This document shows, one piece after another, positions 1 through 6,875 of a DNA stretch of 9,961 bases. A program made the translations under genes and the position numbers. The notes below the pieces were generated by a model that had not been told where the DNA came from, did not search any database, and saw only the letters and a list, made by a program, of their open reading frames with translations. Origin of the DNA: Candidatus Moraniibacteriota bacterium. GTDB taxonomy: Bacteria; Patescibacteriota; Minisyncoccia; Moranbacterales; UBA2206. Location: the NCBI GenBank assembly GCA_003534085.1, contig DQBY01000031.1:1-9961 (forward strand). Direction: 5' to 3'. Every line of letters begins with the position of its first letter. The first letter of the stretch is position 1.

Positions 1-47
1 TAAACAACGCTAATTAATCTAACAATTAAAAATTATAAAATTTATAG

Positions 48-806
48 TTATTTATCAATTATTTGAACTATTTTTACAAACTCATGCGGCGTCAGACTTT
101 CCTTTCCTACTAACACACCCTCCATTCCGGAATTAATGCAAGTTTCTTGGACGTTGGCAGAGGCAACAGAGCCGCCATAAATTATTTTGACTCTCTCTGC
201 AATTTTTGTTCCATATTTTTCCACTAAAAATTTTCTTATCAGCAATCTAGCGCTCATTATGTCATTGGTAGCCGGCAAATGATCCGGTTTATTTGCGCTG
301 ATAGCCCAAACTGGCTCATAACAAATAACCACATTTTCAATCTTGCCACGATTTACTCCGGCCAAACAATCCCCCAACTGTTCCAAAACAACTTGTCTTA
401 TTTCTTGATTTTTATTTTCTCCTACGCACAAAATGGGTTTTAACCCGTGCTTCAAGGCTGATATTAGCCTGGAATTTATTTCTGAGTTATTTTCAGAAAA
501 ATATCTTCTTCTTTCGCTGTGTCCCAAGATCACATATTCCGCTCCGAAATTTTTCAGCATGACCGGAGAAATTTCTCCTGTGTATGATCCCTTTTCTTCT
601 GAAAACATGTTCTGAGCGCCAAATTTTACTTTTTTATTTTTCCATTTTTTGAAGCCTTCCAGGTGGACCGATGGAGGACATAACACGATTTCGGAATTTT
701 TCAATTTTGCATTCTTCAATTCCTTTCCCATCCACGCCAAATAATTATCACGCTCCACGGAAGACAACAGATTCATTTTCAGATTGCCGATGATTAATTT
801 TCCCAT
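48..806 (-). CDS. tpiA: Triosephosphate isomerase
   Basis: Cytosolic TIM-barrel enzyme that interconverts dihydroxyacetone phosphate and glyceraldehyde 3-phosphate in glycolysis. At 252 residues it has the normal family length. The N-terminal GNLKMN motif gives Asn8 and Lys10. The electrophilic His96 lies in ILGHSERR (93-100) and the catalytic base Glu164 in YEPVWAIS (163-170). The phosphate-binding YGGS is at 210-213. Two oddities are visible. Flexible loop 6, usually AIGTGK, reads AISANKPDHLPAT, and the second phosphate loop, usually VGGAS, reads VGKES (233-237). The start codon lies 15 nt after the galT stop, so co-transcription with galT is likely. No SD is visible upstream, and the start rests on family alignment to the GN(L/W)KMN motif. 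Identity is near certain. Whether the altered loops affect rate cannot be judged here. Confidence 0.97.
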   Translation of the reverse strand: MGKLIIGNLKMNLLSSVERDNYLAWMGKELKNAKLKNSEIVLCPPSVHLEGFKKWKNKKVKFGAQNMFSEEKGSYTGEISPVMLKNFGAEYVILGHSERRRYFSENNSEINSRLISALKHGLKPILCVGENKNQEIRQVVLEQLGDCLAGVNRGKIENVVICYEPVWAISANKPDHLPATNDIMSARLLIRKFLVEKYGTKIAERVKIIYGGSVASANVQETCINSGMEGVLVGKESLTPHEFVKIVQIIDK

Positions 807-821
807 ATGTTTTCAAAACAG

Positions 822-1832
822 TTATTCTTGCTTTTTTAAATATTCCGCCGCTGCTTCCGGCTGGATCGTAGAAACTTCTATCCCTGTCGAAAGTTCAAAT
901 CCGGCCCAGATCGAAGTCCTCGGAAGAATTTCGATATGCCAATGGTAATGCGGATAATCTTTGCCGTCACATGGAGCCGTGTGGATATAAAAATTATATG
1001 CCGGATCGCCCAAGGCTTTATAAATCCTGTTTATCGCAAACTGCAAAGCTTCAGCCAATTCCAACATTTCGCTGTCCAAAATCCTTTCAAAATACGGCTT
1101 ATGTTTTTTCGGCATCACCCAAACCTCGAAAGCCGCACGGGAAGAATACGGACAAAATGCGATAAAATTATTATTTTCAAAAATCATCCTTTTCCCCTGC
1201 TCGCCTTCCCATTCGATCATGGCGCAATACGCGCAATCCTTGTGAGACTTCCAATAAAGCTCCGCTCCGTCCAGCTCGCCCTTGATGTATGGAGAAATAA
1301 CAGGGACCGCCACCAACTGAGAATGAGGATGAGCGATTGAGGCTCCGGCCTCCTTGCCATGATTATGAAAAACTTCGATATAGTTGATGCTTTTTTTTCC
1401 CATCAGATCGATGTATCTCTCCTGGTATGCATCAATGATTTCAGCAACTTCCATCGGCTCCAAAAGAGCTATCTGCTTCTGATGATCTTTCGTGACCACA
1501 ATTTCATGATATCCTGTCCCGTCCATTCCAAAATATGGACCTTCTTCGATATGCCTCAGCGCCCGACTTCTTGCAAACGCCGGATATTTGTTCGGAAAAA
1601 CACGCAAGCTCCAGTCCTCTTCTTGCTTATATATCAGAACGTCTTTTTCCTGTCCGGTCTCTTCCGGATGGCAAAAAAAGCAAGGCTTGTTAGGATCTTC
1701 TTCCACAACTGCTCTTTTTTGCGATGCAAATTCCTCCGGCCTTTTGGCTCTGCCGGTCGCGATGACCACCCAGTCGCCCGTGACCAGATCCCGCCTTAAC
1801 TCTGTCAATTTTGTATTTTTGTTTTCTTCCAT
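822..1832 (-). CDS. galT: Galactose-1-phosphate uridylyltransferase family protein (HIT superfamily)
   Basis: GalT-family nucleotidyltransferase of 336 residues. In the Leloir pathway such enzymes move UMP between UDP-glucose and galactose 1-phosphate through a uridylyl-histidine intermediate. The N-terminal ELRRD-VTGDWVVIA (11-25) is the family signature. Probable zinc ligands are Cys51, Cys54, His109 and His168. The active-site triad is H168-P-H170-S-Q172, with His170 the expected nucleophile. A second His cluster, HYHWHIEILPR, lies near residue 300, and an extra CxxC is at 200-203. The Ser in HPHSQ (E. coli has Gly) is common in bacterial and archaeal GalT-like proteins. Some of these act on other nucleotide sugars, such as ADP-glucose, so substrate is not proven. 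The gene starts 23 nt after the glycosyltransferase stop. Its AGGAGG abuts the ATG with no spacer, which is odd and could mean a slightly later start (TTG at codon 9). Confidence 0.9.
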   Translation of the reverse strand: MEENKNTKLTELRRDLVTGDWVVIATGRAKRPEEFASQKRAVVEEDPNKPCFFCHPEETGQEKDVLIYKQEEDWSLRVFPNKYPAFARSRALRHIEEGPYFGMDGTGYHEIVVTKDHQKQIALLEPMEVAEIIDAYQERYIDLMGKKSINYIEVFHNHGKEAGASIAHPHSQLVAVPVISPYIKGELDGAELYWKSHKDCAYCAMIEWEGEQGKRMIFENNNFIAFCPYSSRAAFEVWVMPKKHKPYFERILDSEMLELAEALQFAINRIYKALGDPAYNFYIHTAPCDGKDYPHYHWHIEILPRTSIWAGFELSTGIEVSTIQPEAAAEYLKKQE

Positions 1833-1855
1833 CCTCCTTTTTTATTGATCATTGA

Positions 1856-2614
1856 TCATTGCTTGTTGTTTCTGCATTGATACTGTCCTGTCACCATTCT
1901 CCATTTCACTTGAAAAAGCTCCTTCAAAGTCTGGATATAACCCTTTATTCCGACTGTACTTTGGCCGGAATCGATCCAAGTGACCGGAACTTCAATTATC
2001 TTGTATCCCATTTTTTTTGCCAAAGCCAAAATTTCAAAATCGCCGCCCCACCGGATCGCCTTCATCTGAGGAATTATTTTTTCAACAACTTCCTGGGACA
2101 AGACTTTAAACCCGCACTGCGTGTCTTCAATGCCGCGCAGATCCAAAGTGAATTGTATCAGCAAATTACCCATGTTCCCGAGCAGCTCTTTTACCTTTGG
2201 CTGATGTTTCTCGATTTTTGATTGTTGAAGATCGCGAGAGCCGATTATGACATGCTCTCCGGCTTCAAGATGTCCCCAGAAATTATCAAGCGTCTCGATC
2301 GGCGTAGCGCCGTCCGCATCCGTAAAAAGTCTGAATTTTCCTTTCGCTTTCAAAAGTCCTTCTTGCACCGAAAAAAGCTTCCCTTTATTTTCCTTTCGGT
2401 CGATGAAATTAAAATCGGAAAAATCAGCCATGAAAGACTTGACGACCTCGGACGTATCGTCCTTGGAACCGTCATTTACGACGACCACTTCATAAGAAAT
2501 GTTTTTCCCTTCGAAATACGCCTTGATCTCTTTCATGTGCTCCCTGATTCCTTTGCCCTGACGGCTCGCTTCATTATATGCCGGAATGACAATTGATAAG
2601 TATGGATTTTCCAT
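1856..2614 (-). CDS. Family 2 glycosyltransferase, dolichyl-phosphate sugar synthase-like (ALG5/DPM1 type)
   Basis: GT-A fold family-2 glycosyltransferase of 252 residues. The nucleotide-sugar site begins with SIVIPAYNE (7-15), followed by VVVNDGSKDDT (44-54) and the metal-binding D99-A-D101 in FTDADGATP (97-105). GSR (125-127) and DTQCGFK (164-170) follow. The DADGAT and DTQCGFK pair is characteristic of the dolichyl-phosphate glucose/mannose synthase subgroup, which transfers a sugar from UDP-Glc or GDP-Man to a polyprenyl phosphate. No convincing membrane segment is present, so the protein is probably cytosolic or peripheral at the inner face of the membrane. It is first in a closely spaced run with galT (23 nt) and tpiA, fitting a role in sugar-nucleotide use. 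No SD precedes the ATG. A promoter and a palindrome are found upstream. The exact acceptor is unknown. Confidence 0.88.
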   Translation of the reverse strand: MENPYLSIVIPAYNEASRQGKGIREHMKEIKAYFEGKNISYEVVVVNDGSKDDTSEVVKSFMADFSDFNFIDRKENKGKLFSVQEGLLKAKGKFRLFTDADGATPIETLDNFWGHLEAGEHVIIGSRDLQQSKIEKHQPKVKELLGNMGNLLIQFTLDLRGIEDTQCGFKVLSQEVVEKIIPQMKAIRWGGDFEILALAKKMGYKIIEVPVTWIDSGQSTVGIKGYIQTLKELFQVKWRMVTGQYQCRNNKQ

Positions 2615-2637
2615 TTGTTTGATTTAGATATTAAAAC

Positions 2638-2657
2638 AGATATCCCAAAGGATATCT
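2638..2657. promoter_or_regulatory. Perfect inverted repeat at the glycosyltransferase transcription start (operator or leader hairpin)
   Basis: AGATATCC (2638-2645) and GGATATCT (2650-2657) form a perfect 8-bp dyad around a CAAA loop. It begins 2 bp downstream of the minus-strand -10 box, so it covers the expected transcription start. It could be a repressor operator or a hairpin at the 5' end of the mRNA. It is unlikely to be a terminator because no T-run follows on either strand. What is seen is the symmetry and the position. The regulatory role is inferred. Confidence 0.5.
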
Positions 2658-2659
2658 AA

Positions 2660-2668
2660 ATTATAGCA
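2660..2668 (-). promoter_or_regulatory. Extended -10 promoter for the glycosyltransferase-galT-tpiA run
   Basis: On the minus strand the bases read TGCTATAAT: a consensus -10 hexamer (2660-2665) with the TGn extension. No good -35 hexamer sits at 17 bp, which fits an extended -10 promoter. It lies between the ruvX stop and the glycosyltransferase start, giving an expected leader of roughly 40 nt. Confidence 0.55.
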
Positions 2669-2699
2669 TAAACTGCTAAAAAGATGAAAATCAAAATTT

Positions 2700-3215
2700 T
2701 TAGTCTTGCTTGTCGAGCCACTCCTGAAGTATTATTTTGGCTGCCTCCTTGTCGTCCAGCTTATTCAGGTTTCTCGCGCCCTTCTCCTTCAAATTAGCCT
2801 GCGCCATCTTGGTCGTGAACATCTCTTCTTCGTATTCAACATCGATTCCGGCGTTTACCGTCAAAAGCTTGCCCAAAGCCTTTTGGTCATTGTCCTCATT
2901 CTCAGCTAACGCGTGCCTCGGAAGTCCGATTACGGCCTTGCTTATTTCTTCTTTTTTGATTATTTTTAACAATTTAACCAAAAGATTGCGGTCATTTTTG
3001 ATCGTATCGTACGCAAAAGCGATTTTTGTCTCAGTATCCGCCAATGCCAAACCAACCTTGGCTTTTCCAAAATCTATGCCTAATACTTGTCCCGCATCTT
3101 TCTCCTCTTTTTTGAAAAATAAAGCTTTAGTCTTTCTTCTAATGTTCTTAGAATTTGAAAGGTGCGGGATATGGCTTGTTTCAGGTCTATTTGTCGCATG
3201 TATTGACTTTTTCAT
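2700..3215 (-). CDS. ruvX: Putative pre-16S rRNA nuclease / YqgF-type RNase H-fold protein (start uncertain)
   Basis: YqgF/RuvX family, RNase H fold, implicated in 16S rRNA 5'-end maturation and RNA turnover in the cytoplasm. The core runs from VLGIDFGKAKVGLALAD (44-60, Asp48) through AVIGLPRH (94-101) and EEEMFTT (129-135, Glu131 matching the E of the usual DER motif) to LDDKEAAKIILQEWL (153-167, Asp155). These are the three expected acidic residues. From the first ATG the protein has 171 residues, with about 43 lysine/arginine/histidine-rich residues before the core, where the family usually has only a few. That ATG has no SD and sits inside the plus-strand promoter at 3203-3231. A better-placed AGAGGAG plus ATG (3095-3097) exists but is out of frame by one base. 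The true start, or the integrity of the 5' end, is therefore open. Family assignment is firm. Confidence 0.88.
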   Translation of the reverse strand: MKKSIHATNRPETSHIPHLSNSKNIRRKTKALFFKKEEKDAGQVLGIDFGKAKVGLALADTETKIAFAYDTIKNDRNLLVKLLKIIKKEEISKAVIGLPRHALAENEDNDQKALGKLLTVNAGIDVEYEEEMFTTKMAQANLKEKGARNLNKLDDKEAAKIILQEWLDKQD

Positions 3216-3231
3216 AATTTGGTGCTATAAT
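3203..3231 (+). promoter_or_regulatory. Near-consensus sigma-70 promoter for the small-gene cassette
   Basis: TTGACT (3203-3208), a 17-bp spacer, then TATAAT (3226-3231). This is the best promoter in the window. Transcription should begin near 3238, leaving a leader of about 43 nt before the first start codon. An 8-bp palindrome, GTGATCAC (3243-3250), lies just downstream of the expected start point and could be an operator. The promoter overlaps the first annotated ruvX ATG on the other strand. Confidence 0.8.
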
Positions 3232-3281
3232 TTATTATTGTAGTGATCACACTGCAAAGTTCATTCAAAAGGAGGATAATT

Positions 3282-3470
3282 ATGTCGAAAATTTCCATAC
3301 TCACAGAAGAAGGAGAGTTGATTCAGAACATCAGAATCATGCTTTCCTCGCTAGGCAACCCAAATTATCTCTATGATGCTTTCGGGATTGAGGAGAAAGA
3401 TTTGAGCAAGCTTAATTTTTCAGAGCTTACAAAAATCGAAGAACACATCAGCCCGTTTGCATTCCTATAG
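3282..3470 (+). CDS. Small acidic protein of unknown function (62 aa), first gene of plus-strand cassette
   Basis: I do not recognise this protein. It is 62 residues, acidic, without cysteine, signal peptide or membrane segment, and looks largely helical. The C-terminal half (about 45-57) has an amphipathic pattern of Leu/Phe/Ile and Glu/Lys. An upstream in-frame ATG exists at 3243, but AAAGGAGGA at 3269-3277 is well spaced for the ATG at 3282, so that start was chosen. A strong promoter lies upstream. Only 8 nt separate its stop from the next ATG, and the next gene's SD overlaps this stop, so the two are translationally linked. It is transcribed opposite to all the surrounding conserved genes. 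The signals make it a convincing gene. A partner or regulator of the downstream membrane peptide is one possibility, but nothing in the sequence proves this. Confidence 0.8.
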   Translation: MSKISILTEEGELIQNIRIMLSSLGNPNYLYDAFGIEEKDLSKLNFSELTKIEEHISPFAFL

Positions 3471-3478
3471 GAGGAAAA

Positions 3479-3679
3479 ATGGAAAAGAAAAAATTTGAGA
3501 AGTATTTTTTGATAATTTACACAGTGATCGTAACAGCATTTACAGTTTCACTCTCAACGCTGATTTGTTCAACGACCACTTTCGTACCAAAATTTCTTCC
3601 ATACCTCGTAGTCATTCTCATTATTGCAGCTCTTGGCATGGAGAGAGCAAGGAGAAGATTACGAATTACTTTTCAGTAG
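3479..3679 (+). CDS. Small two-helix membrane protein of unknown function (66 aa)
   Basis: I do not recognise this protein. It is 66 residues with two predicted membrane helices, about 9-30 and 38-54, joined by a short loop (STTTFVPK). The N-terminus is basic (KKKFEK) and the C-terminus strongly basic (RARRRLR, 56-62). By the positive-inside rule both ends should face the cytoplasm, making a helical hairpin. One cysteine (30) lies at the end of helix 1. TAGGAGG at 3468-3474 gives an excellent SD that overlaps the upstream stop codon. A strong intrinsic terminator begins 6 bp after the stop. Small hairpin membrane proteins of this kind include toxins, holin-like proteins and regulators of membrane enzymes. 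None can be chosen from sequence alone. Confidence 0.82.
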   Translation: MEKKKFEKYFLIIYTVIVTAFTVSLSTLICSTTTFVPKFLPYLVVILIIAALGMERARRRLRITFQ

Positions 3680-3684
3680 CACCC

Positions 3685-3739
3685 GAGCTGTTCGTAAAGG
3701 TTTCAATCATTGAAACCAACGAACAGCTCTTTTTATTTT
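3685..3739 (+). terminator. Strong intrinsic terminator of the small-gene cassette
   Basis: GAGCTGTTCGT (3685-3695) pairs perfectly with ACGAACAGCTC (3719-3729). An inner stem GGTTTCA/TGAAACC (3699-3705 and 3711-3717) has a 5-nt loop. The stem is followed directly by TTTTTATTTT. It sits 6 bp after the second small gene and ends the plus-strand transcript before convergent map. Confidence 0.95.
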
Positions 3740-3749
3740 CAAAATTATT

Positions 3750-3868
3750 TGTCATCCTGAACTTGCCTGCCCCGTAGCGAGCTCTGCTCTGCTATTTGGG
3801 GATTCAGGATCTAATGCGCGCCCTCATAATCACAAAGCATTAGATTCCGGGTCAAGCCCGGAATGACA
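3750..3868. repeat. 119-bp inverted-repeat (MITE/palindromic-like) element
   Basis: The ends are related inverted repeats: TGTCATCCTGAACTTG on the left and the complement of TGTCATTCCGGGCTTG on the right (12 of 16 match). Nested inside are a 9-bp perfect dyad, ATCTAATGC/GCATTAGAT (3809-3817 and 3837-3845), and a terminal hairpin, ATTCCGGG/CCCGGAAT (3844-3851 and 3857-3864). Coding capacity is absent. It fills the gap between the cassette terminator and the map stop, and its right hairpin could terminate map transcripts, though no T-run follows. Ends of this type resemble widespread GTCATTCC-type intergenic repeats (from memory). Confidence 0.75.
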
Positions 3869-3872
3869 CTCG

Positions 3873-4640
3873 TTATACAATTGTCAAAACTTCCACCCCG
3901 CTCTCTGTTATGAGTATCGTATTTTCGTAATGAGCAGAAAGTGAACCATCCTTAGTCACAAACGTCCACCCGTCATGTCCCAATTTCGTTTCAAATTTCC
4001 CGGCGTTCACCATCGGCTCAAGCGCAAAAGTCATGCCATGCGCCAGATCAAAATCCTGAAATTTTCGGTTGTAGTAATTTGGGACTTGCGGATCTTCATG
4101 CAATTCTTTTCCGATACCATGCCCGACTAAATTTCTTATGACTGAAAAACCTTGACCCTCGACATATTTTTGGACCGTCTTGGAATAATCGCTCAGTTTC
4201 TTTCCGGGTCCCATCTTTCCTATCCCTTCGAAAAATGATTGTTCCGTCACTTTCATCAATTCCCTGGCCTCTTCGCTTATCTCTCCGACAGGAAACGTCC
4301 TGGCCATGTCAGTATGCAGTCCCTTGTATATCATTCCTATATCCACTTTGAAGATATCTCCGTCTTTCAGAATTTTATCTTTGCTCGGAATCCCATGCAC
4401 CACTTCTGAATTGACGGAAGCGCAGATTGTAGCCGGAAAAGGATTGCCCATGTCTTCTCCATATCCTTTAAAGGATGGTTTTCCGCCACGTGCGATCAGA
4501 AGCTCTTCAGCGAGCTTATCAATTTCCAGCGTATTCTTTCCGGGAGCGACATTTCGCCCGATTTCAGCCATTATGCCGGCCAAAATTTTACCGCCTTCCC
4601 TCATCGCCTGTATTTCTTTTTGTGATTTGATGTTTATCAT
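3873..4640 (-). CDS. map: Type I methionine aminopeptidase
   Basis: Removes the initiator methionine from nascent proteins in the cytosol. It has 255 residues, the normal size for a bacterial type I enzyme without an N-terminal extension. The pita-bread fold shows all five metal ligands: Asp100 (VDIG), Asp111 (HTDMAR), His174 (GHGIG), Glu208 (ALEPM) and Glu239 (HYENT). The conserved substrate-side His82 is in VVHGIP. The start ATG follows the adk stop by 16 nt. The only SD-like AGGAG lies about 13 nt upstream of the ATG and is locked in a hairpin over the adk stop, suggesting coupling to adk translation. secY-adk-map is a classical bacterial order. Here the usual next genes (infA, rpmJ, rpsM) do not follow, and the plus-strand cassette converges on map instead. 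Confidence 0.97.
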   Translation of the reverse strand: MINIKSQKEIQAMREGGKILAGIMAEIGRNVAPGKNTLEIDKLAEELLIARGGKPSFKGYGEDMGNPFPATICASVNSEVVHGIPSKDKILKDGDIFKVDIGMIYKGLHTDMARTFPVGEISEEARELMKVTEQSFFEGIGKMGPGKKLSDYSKTVQKYVEGQGFSVIRNLVGHGIGKELHEDPQVPNYYNRKFQDFDLAHGMTFALEPMVNAGKFETKLGHDGWTFVTKDGSLSAHYENTILITESGVEVLTIV

Positions 4641-4654
4641 AAATGAAGCCTAGC

Positions 4655-4675
4655 TCCTAAAGCTTCGCTTTAGGA
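4655..4675 (-). promoter_or_regulatory. Hairpin over adk stop codon containing the putative map SD
   Basis: A perfect 9-bp dyad, TCCTAAAGC (4655-4663) and GCTTTAGGA (4667-4675), with a 3-nt loop, spans the last adk codons and its TAG. In the minus-strand mRNA the AGGA of the 3' arm is part of the AGGAG that would serve map. A ribosome finishing adk would melt it, so translational coupling is the simple inference. No T-run follows, which argues against a terminator. Confidence 0.5.
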
Positions 4676-5313
4676 AACATTGCTGCTATATCTTCAAAAA
4701 CTTTTTCAACTGTCTGTATGCCATTTATTTCAACAAGCAGTCCGTTATTTTTGTAATATTCAACCACGGGCATCGTTTCGTCCTTGAAAATCTTGAGCCG
4801 CGTTTTTATGCCCTCGATCGTATCGTCTTCGCGCTGGATGAGATCCTCTCCGCATTTTGGGCATTTATCTTCCTTGGCCTGAACATCTTTTCCCATTATT
4901 AAGACTGTTTTGCATTTTTTGCAGATCCATCGCTTAGAAATACGAGCAATAGATTCTTCTTCCGGAATGCTGATAAGGAATACTATATTGATCTTTCTTC
5001 CAAATTCCAATAAAGCGCTTTCGATATATTCCAATTGATCCATCGTTCTGGGAACTCCGTCAAAAACTACGCCCTGTTCCCTTGGAATCGAATTCAATTT
5101 CAGATGCAAAACTTCCCGGAGTATCCGGCTTGGAACCAGCGTTTTGGTCACATTCTGGATAGAATAAATCTCTCTTCCCAACGGAGTATCGCTCTTGGCA
5201 ACTTCCCGCAAAGTCTTTCCCATATCGATATGCTCCAAATTGTATTTTTTTGCCAGCAGTTCCGCCTGCGTTCCCTTGCCGGAACCTTGAGGACCGAGAA
5301 TAATTATGTTCAT
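4657..5313 (-). CDS. adk: Adenylate kinase (zinc-binding LID type)
   Basis: Catalyses ATP + AMP to 2 ADP in the cytosol. At 218 residues it has the length of the long (LID-containing) form. The P-loop GPQGSGKGT is at 7-15 (Lys13), the AMP-binding FDGVPRT at 84-90 (Arg89), and the LID domain carries Cys131, Cys134, Cys151 and Cys154, a zinc site typical of Gram-positive and many CPR enzymes. Arg161 and Arg172 match the phosphate-binding arginines after the LID. The AMP-site loop usually written STGDMLR reads DMGKTLR (30-36). It lies between secY (152-bp AT-rich spacer) and map (16 nt), as in many bacterial spc operons. No SD precedes the ATG. The start is fixed by the P-loop, which begins six residues in. 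Confidence 0.96.
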   Translation of the reverse strand: MNIIILGPQGSGKGTQAELLAKKYNLEHIDMGKTLREVAKSDTPLGREIYSIQNVTKTLVPSRILREVLHLKLNSIPREQGVVFDGVPRTMDQLEYIESALLEFGRKINIVFLISIPEEESIARISKRWICKKCKTVLIMGKDVQAKEDKCPKCGEDLIQREDDTIEGIKTRLKIFKDETMPVVEYYKNNGLLVEINGIQTVEKVFEDIAAMFPKAKL

Positions 5314-5453
5314 GAAAAAATTTTATAATTTTTAATTTTGTAATTTTTAAATAATTTTCTAATTTAAAATTTTTAAACCAACGCTATTTTTGAAAGTTTA
5401 GAAATTAAAAATTTAGATTTATTTATAAAATTAAAAATTGGAAATTAAAAATT
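5314..5453. repeat. AT-rich imperfect inverted repeat spacer between secY and adk
   Basis: This gene-free spacer is almost entirely A/T. The left half repeats TAATTTTTAA-type units and the right half their complements (AAATTAAAAATT), around a less AT-rich centre, AACCAACGCTA. It could fold into a long imperfect hairpin in the adk leader. CAACGCTA also occurs at positions 5-12 of this window, downstream of tpiA, again next to AATTAAAAATT units. No promoter can be chosen reliably in such sequence. Confidence 0.5.
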
Positions 5454-5465
5454 CGAGCGAAGCGG

Positions 5466-6737
<1,272 letters not shown>

Positions 6738-6744
6738 AACGTGT

Positions 6745-6870
6745 TGTCATTGCGAGGGAGTCCCGAGTACTCGGGATGACCGCGGCAATCCCGAACTTTA
6801 ATTCACAAAATTTAATGTTACGTTCTGTGATTTATTGTAACGAGATTGCTTCGCTTCGCTCGCAAAGACA
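6745..6870. repeat. 126-bp MITE-like inverted-repeat element next to secY start
   Basis: TGTCATTGCGAG (6745-6756) and CTCGCAAAGACA (6859-6870) are terminal inverted repeats with one mismatch in 12. Just inside lie GCAATC-type arms (6785-6790 against 6844-6849). A perfect 16-bp palindrome, TCCCGAGTACTCGGGA (6761-6776), sits near the left end. The element is more GC-rich at its ends than the AT-rich spacers elsewhere and contains no gene. Its sequence resembles the TCATTGCGAGG intergenic repeats seen in several phyla (from memory). It lies 7 bp from the secY ATG. Confidence 0.8.
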
Positions 6871-6875
6871 TATTT

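Noticed and set aside
936..1340. Plus-strand frames antisense to galT
   Set aside because: They mirror galT codons, lack SDs, and give no recognisable domains.
1845..1861. TTGATCATTGATCATTG tandem at the glycosyltransferase/galT junction
   Set aside because: It is a two-unit 8-bp duplication across the stop codon, short enough to be slippage, and no regulatory meaning could be supported.
3243..3281. Upstream ATG for the first cassette gene (13 extra residues)
   Set aside because: It lies close to the expected transcription start without an SD, while AAAGGAGGA is ideally placed for the ATG at 3282.
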